From assembly GCF_009932435.1 (NCBI RefSeq), contig NZ_BJOU01000001.1, positions 1,426,001 to 1,490,000 of the forward strand: a stretch of DNA of 64,000 bases, given 5' to 3'. Source of the stretch: Gordonia crocea. GTDB taxonomy: Bacteria; Actinomycetota; Actinomycetes; Mycobacteriales; Mycobacteriaceae. The notes beneath the pieces are model-generated. The model was given only the letters and a program-made list of their open reading frames with translations. It was not told the origin of the DNA and ran no database searches. Below are positions 8,741 to 19,204 of the stretch, piece by piece. The position numbers and the translations under genes were made by a program. Every line of letters starts with the position of its first letter. Positions within the stretch are counted from its first letter, which is position 1.

Positions 8741-10861
8741 GTGGCGAAGACTTCGGAGACGGGAATGTCGGCGGTGGCATCGACCATCGCCGAGCGGGTG
8801 ACGGGGAAGCGGTCCTGGTGGATCCTGCTCCTCATGCTGGTGGCGGTCGGGGCGTTGATGTCATTGGCGCCGAAGAACTCGGCAGCCGAGTCGGCGCCGG
8901 ACTCCCTGCCCCCGGGCGCGGAGTCGGCCCGGGTCGCGGCGATGCTCGAGGAATTCCCGTCGGCCGGGGTGGCCCCGGCCATCCTGGTGGTGACCCGCGC
9001 CGACGGTGCCCCACTCACCCGCGCCGATATCGACGCGGTGGGTGCGGCGCAGCGACGGATGCTCGCCGTCGACCGCGGTTCGGTCGGCCCGGCGGGGGCG
9101 GCCGCGCCGCCGGTGACCGTCTCCGACGACGGAAAGGCGGCGCTGGCCACCGTCTTCGTCGATTCGACGATCTCCGGTTTCACCCTGAACGACACGGTCA
9201 AGGCGTTGCGGGCCTCGGCGGCGACGGACTTGCCGTCGGGTCTGATCAGCCACGTCACCGGTGGTCCGGCCTTCGGCGCCGACCTGGCCAACTCCTTCTC
9301 CGGCGCCAATGTGATGCTGCTGCTGGTCACCGCGCTGGTCGTCGCAGTCCTGCTGATCATCACGTATCGCTCGCCGATCCTGTGGCTGGTGCCGCTGATC
9401 GTCGTGGCCATCGCCGACCGGGTGGCCACGGTCGCCGGTGGCGTGCTCGCCGACTGGTTCGGGCTGACCTTCGACGGGTCGACCTCGGGGATCACCAGCG
9501 TCCTGGTCTTCGGGGCCGGCACCAACTACGCGTTGCTGTTGATCTCCCGCTATCGCGAGGAATTGCGCGTGCACTCCGATCACCGCGAGGCGTTGCGGGA
9601 GGCGTGGCGCCGGGCCGCCCCGGCGATTGTGGCGAGCAACCTGACCGTCGTCATCGCCCTGCTGTTGCTCCTCGTGTCGTCGCTGCCGAGCATCCGGAGC
9701 CTCGGCGCGCTCGCCTCCTGCGGCATCGTGATCGCCGCGGTCTTCGTCTTGTTCGTCCTGCCGCCCGCCCTCGCGCTGTGCGGGCGCCGGCTGTTCTGGC
9801 CGGTGGTGCCCGCCGTCGGCGACTCCGACACCACCGGGCAGGGGTTCTGGCACCGGATCGCGTCGGGGGTGGCGGCCCGGCCGGCGGTGGTCCTGACGGC
9901 CGCGTTGATCGGGATGGCGGTCTGCGCGTCGGGCATGATCGGGCTGCGGGTCGGGCTGACCCAGACCGAGCAGTTCCGGGTCTCCGCCGATTCGGTCGAC
10001 GGCTACGACGCGGTGTCCGCGCACTTCTCCAAGGGCGTGGCCGATCCGACGGTCGTCCTGGCGCGAACCCCGCAGGCCGAGACGGTGCTGCGCGCGGTCA
10101 CCGGTGTCGGCGGCGTCGAGTCCGCCCGGATCGCCGAGGCCGCGCCCAACGGCTACACGCGGATCAACGTCGTGCTCGACTCCGCGCCCGCGTCGGACCG
10201 GTCGTTCGACACGGTGCGTGACCTGCGGTCGACGGTGTCCCAGGTGGCGGGCGCCGACGCCCTCGTCGGCGGAGCCGACGCCAAGGAACTCGACACCCGA
10301 CAGGAGGCCAGGCGCAGCGTCGACATCGTCGTCCCGCTGATCCTCATCGTCGTGGCCCTGATCCTGATGGTCTTGTTGCGGGCCGTGGTGGCCCCGCTGA
10401 TCCTGGTCGCGGTCACCGCATTGAGCGCCCTGACCGCGATCGGCGCCGGCACGTGGCTCAGCGAGCACGTCTTCGGCTTCGGGGCGCTCGACACCAACGT
10501 CGTCCTGTTCTCCTTCCTGTTCCTCGTCGCGCTCGGCGTCGACTACACCTACTTCCTGGTCTTGCGGGCGCGGGAGGAAACCCCCGCGCTGGGCACGCGC
10601 GCGGGGATGGTCCGCGCCGTCTCGGTGACCGGCGGGGTGATCACCAGCGCCGGGGTGGTGCTGGCCGCGGTCTTCGTGGTGCTGGGCATCCTGCCGTTGA
10701 TCACGTTGACCCAGCTCGGGATCATCGTCGCGCTCGGTATCGTGATCGACACCTTCTTGGTGCGTGCGACGGTGATTCCGGCATTGTTCGCGCTGGTGGG
10801 GCCACGAATGTGGTGGCCCAGCGACCTCGAGCCCGCCCCTGCGCGCCAACGCGCCGGATAG
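8741..10861 (+). CDS. MMPL/RND-family membrane transporter
   Basis: A 706-residue inner-membrane protein with the duplicated MMPL layout: a first transmembrane helix ([18 protein letters not shown]), a large extracytoplasmic loop, five helices including [21 protein letters not shown] and [19 protein letters not shown], then the same pattern repeated (second loop from about residue 420; [16 protein letters not shown]). The charged segments NYALLLISR and DYTYFLVLR are the proton-relay-like parts of the family. MMPL proteins export lipids or siderophores by proton motive force. I chose the GTG at 8741 after GTGAGAGC. Substrate is unknown. It is divergent from glpK and 25 bases ahead of glpD. Confidence 0.88.
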   Translation: MAKTSETGMSAVASTIAERVTGKRSWWILLLMLVAVGALMSLAPKNSAAESAPDSLPPGAESARVAAMLEEFPSAGVAPAILVVTRADGAPLTRADIDAVGAAQRRMLAVDRGSVGPAGAAAPPVTVSDDGKAALATVFVDSTISGFTLNDTVKALRASAATDLPSGLISHVTGGPAFGADLANSFSGANVMLLLVTALVVAVLLIITYRSPILWLVPLIVVAIADRVATVAGGVLADWFGLTFDGSTSGITSVLVFGAGTNYALLLISRYREELRVHSDHREALREAWRRAAPAIVASNLTVVIALLLLLVSSLPSIRSLGALASCGIVIAAVFVLFVLPPALALCGRRLFWPVVPAVGDSDTTGQGFWHRIASGVAARPAVVLTAALIGMAVCASGMIGLRVGLTQTEQFRVSADSVDGYDAVSAHFSKGVADPTVVLARTPQAETVLRAVTGVGGVESARIAEAAPNGYTRINVVLDSAPASDRSFDTVRDLRSTVSQVAGADALVGGADAKELDTRQEARRSVDIVVPLILIVVALILMVLLRAVVAPLILVAVTALSALTAIGAGTWLSEHVFGFGALDTNVVLFSFLFLVALGVDYTYFLVLRAREETPALGTRAGMVRAVSVTGGVITSAGVVLAAVFVVLGILPLITLTQLGIIVALGIVIDTFLVRATVIPALFALVGPRMWWPSDLEPAPARQRAG

Positions 10862-10886
10862 GCGGCCTGGCGGTAGGGTCGGAGCC

Positions 10887-12629
10887 ATGGCGACCGACTT
10901 CAGTTCCGACCGCCCGGCCGCGCTGGGCCCGGAGTACCACGCCCGTGCTTGGGAACGATTGGGTTCCGAGCAGTTCGACATCGTCGTCGTCGGCGGTGGC
11001 GTCGTCGGGGTGGGTGCCGCCCTCGACGCGGCGACCCGCGGATTGCGGGTGGCGCTCGTGGAGGCGCGCGACATCGCGTCGGGCACGTCGAGCCGCTCGT
11101 CGAAGATGTTCCACGGTGGGCTGCGCTACCTCGAACAACTGGAGTTCGGCCTCGTCCGGGAGGCGTTGCGCGAGCGCGAGTTGTCCCTGCGCCTCATCGC
11201 GCCGCACCTGGTGCGACCGCTGCCGTTCCTGTACCCGCTGACCAAGCGGTTCTGGGAGCGGCCCTACGTCGGCGCCGGGCTGGTGCTCTACGACCAGATG
11301 GGCGGGTCGAAGTCGGTGCCCGGCCAAAGCCACGTGACACGGTCGGGGGCGCTGCGCGTCGCCCCGGCGCTCAAGCGCAATTCGCTCATCGGCGGGATCC
11401 GCTACTACGACACCGTCGTCGACGACGCCCGCCACAGTCTGACCGTCGCACGCACCGCCGCCAACTACGGCGCGGTGATCCGCACCTCGACGCAGGTGGT
11501 CGGGTTCCTCCGGGAGGCCGACCGGGTCAACGGCGTGCGCGTCCGCGACTCCGATACCGGCGAGGTGACCGAGGTGCGCGCGCACTGTGTCATCAACGCC
11601 GCCGGGGTGTGGACCGACGAGGTGCAGGCCCTGTCGAAGGAGCGCGGCCACTTCAAGGTGCGGGCGTCCAAAGGCGTCCACATCGTCGTGCCGCGGGACC
11701 GGATCGTCAGCGAGACGGCGATCATCCTGCGGACCGCCAACTCGGTGTTGTTCGTGATCCCGTGGGAGACGCATTGGATCATCGGGACCACCGACACCGA
11801 CTGGAACCTCGACCTCGCGCATCCGGCGGCGACCCACAAGGACATCGACTACATCCTCGACCGGGTCAACGAGGTCCTCGTCTCGCCGCTGACCCACGAC
11901 GACATCGAGGGTGTCTACGCCGGTCTGCGCCCGCTGCTGGCGGGGGAGGACGAGTCGACGTCGAGCCTGTCGCGCGAGCACGCCGTGGCCACCGTCGCCC
12001 CGGGCCTCGTGTCGATCGCGGGCGGCAAATACACCACCTACCGGGTGATGGGCGCCGACGCGGTGGACGCCTGCAACGACTTCATCCCGACGCGGGTCGC
12101 CCCGTCGATCACCGAACGGGTGCCGCTGCTCGGGGCGGACGGGTACTTCGCGCTGATCAACCAGTGCGAGGGTCTGGGGCAGCGGTATGGCCTGCACCCG
12201 TATCGCGTCCGGCGGTTGCTGAACCGGTATGGGTCACTGATCGACGACGTGCTGGGCTGGGCCCAGGACGACCCGTCGCTGTTGGAGCCGTTGGCTGCGG
12301 CGCCGCAATACCTGCGGGTGGAGATCGTCTACGCGGTCCGCAACGAGGCCGCACTGCACCTGGAGGATCTGCTGGCGCGGCGGACCCGCATCGCGATCGA
12401 GTACTCGCACCGCGGTGTCGATTGCGCCGGCGAGGTGGCGGAGTTGGTGGCGCCCATCCTCGGGTGGGATGAGGCGACGGCGGCCTTCGAGGTGGCCAAC
12501 TACGTGGCCCGGGTCGAGGCGGAGATCGCCTCGCAGCAGCAGCCCGACGACGAGTCGGCCGATGCCCTGCGCGCGGCCGCGCCCGAGTCGCGCACCGAGA
12601 TCCTCGAGCCGGTCCCCGTTCCCGAGTAA
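10887..12629 (+). CDS. glpD: FAD-dependent glycerol-3-phosphate dehydrogenase
   Basis: A 580-residue aerobic GlpD that oxidises glycerol 3-phosphate to dihydroxyacetone phosphate and passes electrons to quinone at the membrane. FAD-binding VVGGGVVGVGAALDAATRG is near residues 34-52, followed by EARDIASGTSSRSSKMFHGGLRYLEQ, the family signature. A conserved block IAGGKYTTYRVM lies around residue 385, then the alpha-helical C-terminal domain. Length agrees with M. tuberculosis GlpD2 (Rv3302c), which also lies next to lpdA. It works with glpK across the intervening MMPL gene. Confidence 0.96.
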   Translation: MATDFSSDRPAALGPEYHARAWERLGSEQFDIVVVGGGVVGVGAALDAATRGLRVALVEARDIASGTSSRSSKMFHGGLRYLEQLEFGLVREALRERELSLRLIAPHLVRPLPFLYPLTKRFWERPYVGAGLVLYDQMGGSKSVPGQSHVTRSGALRVAPALKRNSLIGGIRYYDTVVDDARHSLTVARTAANYGAVIRTSTQVVGFLREADRVNGVRVRDSDTGEVTEVRAHCVINAAGVWTDEVQALSKERGHFKVRASKGVHIVVPRDRIVSETAIILRTANSVLFVIPWETHWIIGTTDTDWNLDLAHPAATHKDIDYILDRVNEVLVSPLTHDDIEGVYAGLRPLLAGEDESTSSLSREHAVATVAPGLVSIAGGKYTTYRVMGADAVDACNDFIPTRVAPSITERVPLLGADGYFALINQCEGLGQRYGLHPYRVRRLLNRYGSLIDDVLGWAQDDPSLLEPLAAAPQYLRVEIVYAVRNEAALHLEDLLARRTRIAIEYSHRGVDCAGEVAELVAPILGWDEATAAFEVANYVARVEAEIASQQQPDDESADALRAAAPESRTEILEPVPVPE

Positions 12630-12712
12630 CCGACCAGGGTCCTTTGGCCCATGTGCGCCCACCTGCGCTGCCGTAACCTGGGGTGACAGCAGGCGTTCGA
12701 TCGGAGGTCGTC

Positions 12713-13141
12713 ATGGTCGTCGGAAGTGCAGTCGAAGTCCTCTCCGAGGACCAGGCCTGGGAACTGTTGGCGACCCGCCAACTCGGCCGGGTCGCCACCA
12801 GCGTCGGCGACCAGCCGGAGATTTTCCCGATCAACTTCTACGCAGGGGACGGCAAGATCGTCTTCCGGACCGCCGCCGGTACGAAGCTCTCGGAGATCGC
12901 GGTCAACAACCGCCTGGCGTTTGAGGCCGATGAGACCGACAACGCCGGCGGGTGGAGCGTCATCGCCAAGGGGCGGGCGCGAATCCTGGTCTCGACCAGG
13001 GACATAGAGGCGGCCGACGAGCTGCCGCTGCACAGCTGGGTGCCCACGCTCAAGTACGACTATGTCGAGTTGACCGTCGAGGAGATCTCGGCGCGCAGGT
13101 TCACCTTCGGTCCCGAGCCGGACCGCTACGGGATCGACTGA
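12713..13141 (+). CDS. Pyridoxamine 5'-phosphate oxidase-fold flavin/F420 protein
   Basis: A 142-residue split-barrel protein beginning MVVGSAVEVLSEDQAWELLATRQLGRVATSVGDQPEIFPINFYA, the usual N-terminus of the actinobacterial PNPOx-like group; FRTAAGTKLSEIAVNN and KGRARILV follow. These proteins bind FMN or F420 and act as small reductases or cofactor-binding proteins; the substrate cannot be predicted. The ATG at 12713 is supported by GGAGG six bases upstream. It is followed directly by a strong hairpin. Confidence 0.82.
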   Translation: MVVGSAVEVLSEDQAWELLATRQLGRVATSVGDQPEIFPINFYAGDGKIVFRTAAGTKLSEIAVNNRLAFEADETDNAGGWSVIAKGRARILVSTRDIEAADELPLHSWVPTLKYDYVELTVEEISARRFTFGPEPDRYGID

Positions 13142-13149
13142 CCCCTCTT

Positions 13150-13207
13150 CCCGCACGAATTCGCATTTCCCGACGAAACTACGTCGGGAAATGCGAATCG
13201 GTGCGGG
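13150..13207. terminator. Long bidirectional hairpin between convergent genes
   Basis: A perfect 17-bp stem (13159-13175 with 13182-13198) closes a 6-base loop AAACTA. After a 2-base mismatch, 7 more pairs (CCCGCAC with GTGCGGG) extend it, giving a 24-bp imperfect stem. It fills the gap between convergent genes ending at 13141 and 13219, as expected for a two-way terminator. There is no U-tract, which is common in high-GC actinomycetes. Confidence 0.75.
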
Positions 13208-13218
13208 AGGAAGGCCGC

Positions 13219-13512
13219 CTAGTTCTTGAAGGAGACCGGCGTGCGGGTGTCCTGGCTGCGGTCGGGCGAGCCGTGGGCGGCCTGGGTGCGGATCGAGCGG
13301 GAGTTCGTCTTGCAGTTGATCTTGCCGGCGACGGCCTTGACCTTGAGCTTGACCGAGAAGTGGCCGCCCTGGATCTGGGTCGGCTGGAGCCAGGTGGTCT
13401 CGCCGAACGAGTCCTGCGCCGACGGGCCGTACTTGTTGTCCTGGGCGAGGCCGACGTAGATGCCGGGGAAGGCGCCGGAGAAGTTGCGACCGGTGATGGA
13501 AACCGTGGTCAT
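13219..13512 (-). CDS. Short immunoglobulin-like domain protein, possibly a remnant
   Basis: A 97-residue protein MTTVSITGRNFSGAFPGIYVGLAQ, ending INCKTNSRSIRTQAAHGSPDRSQDTRTPVSF. This resembles the C-terminal Ig-like domain of secreted, often HtaA-type, actinobacterial cell-wall proteins. Unlike those, it has no signal peptide, and one position that I recall as the partner cysteine (CSIRTQAAH) is arginine, leaving a single Cys. The frame stays open upstream, but that part is antisense-like and not Ig-like. It may be a cytosolic standalone domain or a 3' fragment of a lost larger gene. It is downstream of nei2 on the same strand. Confidence 0.5.
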   Translation of the reverse strand: MTTVSITGRNFSGAFPGIYVGLAQDNKYGPSAQDSFGETTWLQPTQIQGGHFSVKLKVKAVAGKINCKTNSRSIRTQAAHGSPDRSQDTRTPVSFKN

Positions 13513-13615
13513 GAAGGGCAGGCTACCCAACGTGATTGGGCTTCGTGCGGCGGCAATGACCGACGTCACGCCGGTTATGGCGGAGATGTCCGACAATTCC
13601 CGTCCGAGGGTGTCA

Positions 13616-14416
13616 TCAGCGGTCGGGCGGCTGACACGACGGGCAGTAAAAGGCGATGCGGTCGCGATCCTCGTCGGGCACCCGGCGGATCGGCGTGCCG
13701 CACCGCCGACACGGGCGATCGGCCCGTCCGTAGACCCACAGGTCGGCGCGGCCGGGGAGCCCGGTGGTGGTGCGCACCGGTCGGAGGCGGTTGTGCCACA
13801 GCAGTCTTCGTGCGAGCGACACTGCTTCTTCTGCGTCGACGACCCGCATCGGGGTGGTCGGGTGGACGCCGAGCAAAAAGCAGATCTCATTGCGGTAGAT
13901 GTTGCCGACGCCGGCCATGACCCGTTGATCGAGCAGTACCCGCGACACGGTGACCGACGGATCGCGGGCCACCGCGTCGGCCATGTGCGCCAGCGCCCGC
14001 GCGGGGTCCCAGTCGGCGCCGAGGAGGTCGGGACCGAGATGGGCGAGTGGATCGGGCCGCCCCGGCCCGACGCGGTCGACGTGCAACTCGCGCAAGGCGA
14101 AGCCGACCACCTCGGCACCGTCGACCCGCAGGACCGCCCGTGCGGTGTGGCCGGGTTTGGTCCAGCGCCGGCCCGGTTCGAATACCCGCCACGAGCCGTC
14201 CATGCCGAGGTGGGAGCGGATCACCGCCCGCCGATCGCCGTCGGACACCTCGACGAGGAGGTGTTTGCCGACCGAACGCACCTCGTCGACCCGCCAGCCG
14301 GACAAGTCGGCCGTCGCGAGGCGGGGAACGCGGAAGTCGGTTCGGGACAACGTCTTTCCGGCCAGGACCGGCCGCAACTGGGCCGCCAAAGCGAAGAGGG
14401 TGTCGCCTTCGGGCAT
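13616..14416 (-). CDS. nei2: Fpg/Nei-family DNA glycosylase (endonuclease VIII-like)
   Basis: A 266-residue base-excision repair enzyme. After removal of Met, Pro-Glu (PEGDTLF) gives the catalytic N-terminal proline and Glu of the family. The helix-two-turn-helix segment around QRVMAGVGNIYRNEICFLLG and the C-terminal zinc finger CRRCGTPIRR ... YCPSC (four Cys) are complete. It removes oxidised pyrimidines and nicks the abasic site by beta/delta elimination. The position just downstream of lhr on the same strand is as for M. tuberculosis Rv3297 (nei) and Rv3296 (lhr). Confidence 0.92.
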   Translation of the reverse strand: MPEGDTLFALAAQLRPVLAGKTLSRTDFRVPRLATADLSGWRVDEVRSVGKHLLVEVSDGDRRAVIRSHLGMDGSWRVFEPGRRWTKPGHTARAVLRVDGAEVVGFALRELHVDRVGPGRPDPLAHLGPDLLGADWDPARALAHMADAVARDPSVTVSRVLLDQRVMAGVGNIYRNEICFLLGVHPTTPMRVVDAEEAVSLARRLLWHNRLRPVRTTTGLPGRADLWVYGRADRPCRRCGTPIRRVPDEDRDRIAFYCPSCQPPDR

Positions 14417-14476
14417 GGCGCCTACCCGAGCACCGTCAGGGTGACGCCGAGGCCCGGGGCGCGGGACAACCTGCTG

Positions 14477-17400
14477 TCACGCATGGGCGCCGTAGCGCAG
14501 CCGGATGCCGCGCGGGGTGGTGGCGAAGCCGGCGTCGACGAGCAGCCGCCCGAAACCGGTGGTGACGACGGGTTCGCCGTCGACGGTGTCGATCGAGAGG
14601 CGCTCCACCCGGCCGGACCGGACGACGTCGGCGAGTGGTCCGGCCGCCTCATCGGCGCGAGCGAAGGTGAGCACGGTCTTGCCGCCGCGTTCGACGAAGC
14701 AGGCGAGTTCCCCGTCGACGAGGACGACCAGCGCCCCGGCCTTGCGTCCGGGTCGGTGCCCGCCGGCGGCTCCTGCCGGCCACTCCAGCGCGGCGCCGTA
14801 GGGATTCGCGGGATCGGTGGCGGCCAGGACCACGGCGCCGCCGGCCCGGTCGCGGGGGATCGGCGTGTGGTCGCGCAGCACGTCGACGGTGGCCGGTGCG
14901 GCGAACTGGGCGCCGCCGAGTCGGTCGACGTAGTAGCCGCGCCGCACCTTGCCGCTGTCCTCGAAGACGGTCAACGCCCGGTAGATGCGGGAGAACCCGC
15001 CGCTCACCCCCTCGCTGTGGACCGCGCCCTTCGTCACCACCCCGTGGCGTTCCAGCAGCACCTCGCAGGTCGCGGAGGTGGCGGCCGTCGGATCGACGTC
15101 GGGCCGGTCCAGCAGCAACCAGCGCCCGCTCAGCGCGGCCGGCACCGCCGGGGTGGGAGAGGTGGCCCCGGCGAGATAGGCCCCGGACAGGCGGGCCCCG
15201 CGCAGGCGGGGAGCGCGGCGAGACCGGTGGCTCGGGGCGCTCCGTTTCGCCGGGCCGCCGCGCCCGGACAACAGCGCCCGGACCGGGGCGAAACCATCGT
15301 TGGCCACCAGGCCCGCCCAGACCAGCGCCCACACCGCGTCGTGTACGTCGCCGGGGGCATCGAGGCCCGCGACCAGCTCCGGGAGACGGAGTGCGCCGCC
15401 GGCGCCCAGCGCGTCGACGATGACCGTGATGGTGGCGGACATCTCGACCTCGTCGGGCGGCGCGAGGGTGGCGGCGGCCAGATCGGCGGGATGGAAGGCG
15501 ATCCAGCCGTCGGCGGCGCCGATCGCACCGTGGCCCGACCAGACGAATTCACCCGACGACAACAGTTCGTCGAGCATCGCCGGGACGTAGCCGTCGACCC
15601 GGGCGGGTAGGACCAGCGACTCCCAGGCCGACGCCGGGATGGGCACCCCGGCGAGTTGGTCGAGGACGGTGGCGACCCCGTCGGCGCCGCGGGGATGGCG
15701 CGATCCGGTGACGTGCTGCCAGTCGAGGAGGAACCGGGTGAAGCTCGCGTGGTCGACCGGTGCGATCGCCGATCGGGTCGCCGCCAGCGAGCCGCGCCGG
15801 ATCTGCCCGAGGACGTCGGGATGGCACCACTGGACCGAGTCCGGCACCGGGAGGGTGTCGGCGGGGACGAACTCGCCCTCGACGACGCGCCGGGCGGTGG
15901 CGAGCCGGGTCAGGACGTCGGCGACGACGGCGACGGGCAGCCCCAACCGGTCGGCCGCCGCCCCGGCGGTGAACGGCCCATGGGTGCGGGCGTAGCGCGA
16001 CACGAGGTCGCCCAGCGGGTCGTCGACCGGCTCGGTGAAGGCGGCCGGGATACCCGGCGGGAGTGCGACGCCGAGCCCGTCGCGCAGGCGGGCGGCATCC
16101 TCGACGGCCGCCCGGCACGACCGCCCGCGCAGCGTGATCGCCACGACCTGCCCGCGCAACTCGGCGAGGACGGCGTCGAGTGGCTCGGTGCTGCGGTAGC
16201 GCTGCGCGATCTCGTCGTCGGTCAGCGGGCCGAGCCAGCGCAGGAGGTCGCCGACGTCTTGGGCGTCGCGGGCCTGGCGGGCCGGGTCGAGGCGCTGCAG
16301 CCGGCGCACGACGTCGGCGATCACCTCGTCGTCGAGCAGTTCGCGCAGGTCCAGCCGGCCCAACAACTGGGCCAGCAGTGCGGTGTCCAGGGACAGTGCC
16401 GCGGCGCGGCGTTCGGCGACCGGGATGTCGTCGGCGTACATGAACGCGCCGATGTAGTCGAAGAGCAGGGCCGCGGCGAACGGTGAGGCGCTCGGCGTCT
16501 CCACCGCCGTCAACCGGACCTGGCGGCGGGCGATCCGGGTCAGCAGGTCGTGCAGGGCGGGCAGGTCGTACACGTCCTGCAGGCATTCGCGGACGGCTTC
16601 GAGGACGATCGGGAAATCCGGGTAGCGCGCCGCGACACCGAGGAGCTGGGCGCTGCGCTGCCGCTGCTGCCACAGCGGCGAGCGCCGTCCGGGGTCGCGC
16701 CGGGGCAGCAAGAGGGCGCGCGCGGCACATTCGCGGAACCGCGCAGCGAACAGCGGGGAATCGCCCAGCGCGTCGGTGACCATCGGCTCGATGTCGTCGG
16801 GGTCGATGAGGAACACCTCGGGGCCGGGCGGTGCGTCGTCGGTGTCGGGCAGGCGCACGACGATGCCGTCGTCGGCGGCACTCACCGCCCCGTCGAGGCC
16901 CAACTCGGCCTTCAACCGGTTGCCGATCGCACTGGCCCACGGCGCGTGTACGCGCAGACCGTACGGGGAGTGCAGCACGACCCGCCAGTCGCCGAGCTCG
17001 TCGCGGAACCGTTCGACGACCAGGGTCCGGTCGGTGGGTACCGCGCCGGTGGCCTCGCGCTGCTCGGCCAGCAGCGCCGTCAGGTTGGTGCGGGCGAAGT
17101 CGGTGAGCTGCAGGGTGTCGTCGGCCGCGGTGAGCTCGGCCAGGGCTTCCTCGGCCGAGGCGGCGTTGGCCACCCGGCCGGTGAACTCGCCGATGGCCGC
17201 GCCCAACTCGGCCGGCCGGCCCACCGCGTCGCCGATCCAGAACGGCAACCGGCCCGGTTGGCCGGGGGCGGGGGTCACGAGCACGCGGTCGTGGGTGATC
17301 TCGGCGATGCGCCAGCTCGAGGCACCGAGGGCGAAGACGTCGCCGACGCGGGATTCGTAGACCATCTCCTCGTCGAGTTCGCCGACGCGGCGCGGCCCCT

Positions 17401-19078
17401 CCTCGTCGCCGACGAGGAAGACCCCGAACAGTCCGCGGTCGGGGATCGTGCCGCCGGAGGTCACCGCCAACCGGAGTGCCCCGCGCCGCCCGGTCAGGGT
17501 GCCGGCGGCCCGGTCCCAGGTCACCCGCGGCCGCAGCTCGGCGAATTCGTCGGAGGGGAAGCGCCCGGCGACGAGGTCGAGGGTGGCCTCGAAGACGTCG
17601 CGGCCCAGGTCGCGGTAGGGCGCGGCGCGGCGGACGGTCGCGTACCACTCGTCGACGTCGAGGTCGTCGACGGCGGCCGCGGCGATCGTCTGCTGGGCCA
17701 GCACGTCGAGCGGGTTGGCCGGGATGCGGAGTTCCTCGATCAACCCGTCGCGCATCCGACTGGCGGCGACGGTGGTGTGGATCAGGTCGGTGCGGTGTTT
17801 CGGGTACAGGACGCCGCGGCTGATCTCGCCCACCTGGTGCCCGGCGCGCCCCACCCGCTGCAGCCCACTGGCGACCGACGGCGGCGACTCGACCTGGATC
17901 ACCAGGTCGACGGCTCCCATGTCGATGCCGAGTTCCAGCGAACTGGTGGCCACGACGCAGCGCAGCCGCCCGGTCTTGAGGTCGTCCTCGATCTGCGCCC
18001 GTTGTTCCTTGCTGACCGACCCGTGGTGGGCGCGGGCCAAGACTGGGGCGTCGAGGGGGATCGCCGGGGTGTCGGCGGTGGACAGGGCCGACGGCATGCC
18101 GCCGGGGTTGTGGTCGTTGCGCTGCTCGTCGGCGGTGAAACCGAGCTGCCTGGCGTACAACTCGTTGAGCGCGGCGGTCAGCCGTTCGGCCAGGCGGCGG
18201 GAATTGGCGAAGACGATGGTGGAGCGGTTTGCCAGGATCGCCTCGGCCATCGACCGTTCGATCGCCGGCCAGATCGACCCCGCGGTCGGCGAGAAGGCGT
18301 CATCGCCGGGCAGCGGGTCGGCATCGTCGCCGGGACCGATGTTGGCCATGTCCTCGACGGGGACGGCGATCTGCAGTTCGAAGGTCTTGGCGGCAGGGGG
18401 TGCGACGATCCGGCACGGCGCGGCACCGCCGAGGAAAGACGCCACCGCCTCGGGAGGGCGGACCGTCGCGGACAGGCCGATGCGCTGGGCGGGGGAGTCC
18501 AGCAGCGAGTCGAGTCGCTCCAGCGAGAGCGCCAGGTGGGTGCCGCGCTTGGTCCCGGCGACGGCGTGCACCTCGTCGACGATGACCGTCTCGACGTCGG
18601 CGAGCGTCTCGCGCGCCGACGAGGTCAGCATGAGGTACAGCGATTCCGGGGTGGTGATGAGGATGTCGGGCGGGTTCCGCACGAGCTGGCGGCGGGCGGC
18701 CGCCGGGGTGTCGCCGGAGCGGATGCCGACGGTGATCTCGGGTGGGGCGACGCCGGCGGCGGTGGCCGTGGCGGCGATACCGGCCAACGGTGCGCGCAGG
18801 TTGCGCTCGACGTCGACGGCCAGCGCCTTCAGCGGCGAGAGGTAGACGACCTTGGTGCGTCGTGGGGTGCCGCGCTCGGTCGTGGCGAGCCGGTCGATCG
18901 CCCAGAGGAAGGCCGAGAGCGTCTTGCCCGAGCCGGTGGGTGCGATGACCAGGGTGTGGTTGCCGTCGGCGATCGAGTCCCACGCGCCCGCCTGCGCCGG
19001 GGTGGGCGCCTCGAAGGCGCCGGCGAACCAGTCGCGGGTCGGCGTCGAGAAGCGGGCGAGTGCGTCGGTGGCGGGCAC
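14477..19078 (-). CDS. lhr: Large helicase-related protein Lhr
   Basis: A 1533-residue superfamily 2 DNA helicase. Walker A APTGSGKTLSAFL is near residues 45-57, the DEAH-like box VDEVHAVAGTKRG around 185, motif VI QRVGRAGHQ near 430, then the winged-helix and the long Lhr-specific C-terminal region; M. tuberculosis Lhr is of similar length. Lhr translocates 3'-5' on DNA and unwinds RNA:DNA hybrids, and is induced by DNA damage in mycobacteria. I chose the GTG at 19078 (VPATDALARFSTPTRDWF), since the upstream open frame covers the divergent riboswitch region. It is followed by nei2, so a repair operon is likely. Confidence 0.93.
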   Translation of the reverse strand: MPATDALARFSTPTRDWFAGAFEAPTPAQAGAWDSIADGNHTLVIAPTGSGKTLSAFLWAIDRLATTERGTPRRTKVVYLSPLKALAVDVERNLRAPLAGIAATATAAGVAPPEITVGIRSGDTPAAARRQLVRNPPDILITTPESLYLMLTSSARETLADVETVIVDEVHAVAGTKRGTHLALSLERLDSLLDSPAQRIGLSATVRPPEAVASFLGGAAPCRIVAPPAAKTFELQIAVPVEDMANIGPGDDADPLPGDDAFSPTAGSIWPAIERSMAEAILANRSTIVFANSRRLAERLTAALNELYARQLGFTADEQRNDHNPGGMPSALSTADTPAIPLDAPVLARAHHGSVSKEQRAQIEDDLKTGRLRCVVATSSLELGIDMGAVDLVIQVESPPSVASGLQRVGRAGHQVGEISRGVLYPKHRTDLIHTTVAASRMRDGLIEELRIPANPLDVLAQQTIAAAAVDDLDVDEWYATVRRAAPYRDLGRDVFEATLDLVAGRFPSDEFAELRPRVTWDRAAGTLTGRRGALRLAVTSGGTIPDRGLFGVFLVGDEEGPRRVGELDEEMVYESRVGDVFALGASSWRIAEITHDRVLVTPAPGQPGRLPFWIGDAVGRPAELGAAIGEFTGRVANAASAEEALAELTAADDTLQLTDFARTNLTALLAEQREATGAVPTDRTLVVERFRDELGDWRVVLHSPYGLRVHAPWASAIGNRLKAELGLDGAVSAADDGIVVRLPDTDDAPPGPEVFLIDPDDIEPMVTDALGDSPLFAARFRECAARALLLPRRDPGRRSPLWQQRQRSAQLLGVAARYPDFPIVLEAVRECLQDVYDLPALHDLLTRIARRQVRLTAVETPSASPFAAALLFDYIGAFMYADDIPVAERRAAALSLDTALLAQLLGRLDLRELLDDEVIADVVRRLQRLDPARQARDAQDVGDLLRWLGPLTDDEIAQRYRSTEPLDAVLAELRGQVVAITLRGRSCRAAVEDAARLRDGLGVALPPGIPAAFTEPVDDPLGDLVSRYARTHGPFTAGAAADRLGLPVAVVADVLTRLATARRVVEGEFVPADTLPVPDSVQWCHPDVLGQIRRGSLAATRSAIAPVDHASFTRFLLDWQHVTGSRHPRGADGVATVLDQLAGVPIPASAWESLVLPARVDGYVPAMLDELLSSGEFVWSGHGAIGAADGWIAFHPADLAAATLAPPDEVEMSATITVIVDALGAGGALRLPELVAGLDAPGDVHDAVWALVWAGLVANDGFAPVRALLSGRGGPAKRSAPSHRSRRAPRLRGARLSGAYLAGATSPTPAVPAALSGRWLLLDRPDVDPTAATSATCEVLLERHGVVTKGAVHSEGVSGGFSRIYRALTVFEDSGKVRRGYYVDRLGGAQFAAPATVDVLRDHTPIPRDRAGGAVVLAATDPANPYGAALEWPAGAAGGHRPGRKAGALVVLVDGELACFVERGGKTVLTFARADEAAGPLADVVRSGRVERLSIDTVDGEPVVTTGFGRLLVDAGFATTPRGIRLRYGAHA

Positions 19079-19204
19079 CGCTCCATTGTGTCCGACCAGT
19101 CGGACACCGTGCGTCTTCCGGTGGGCGTCTACGGTGGCCGGTCGGCCAGGGTCGGGGAGCAATGCCCCCGACCTCGACCGGTGCGGGGGTCGCAGGGCTA
19201 GAGT

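Noticed and set aside
14477..19201. Very long antisense reading frames opposite lhr (and likewise opposite glpK, accD5, metE and pyc)
   Set aside because: They are shadow frames created by strong third-position GC bias; residue composition is Arg/Gly/Asp-rich with no domain pattern.
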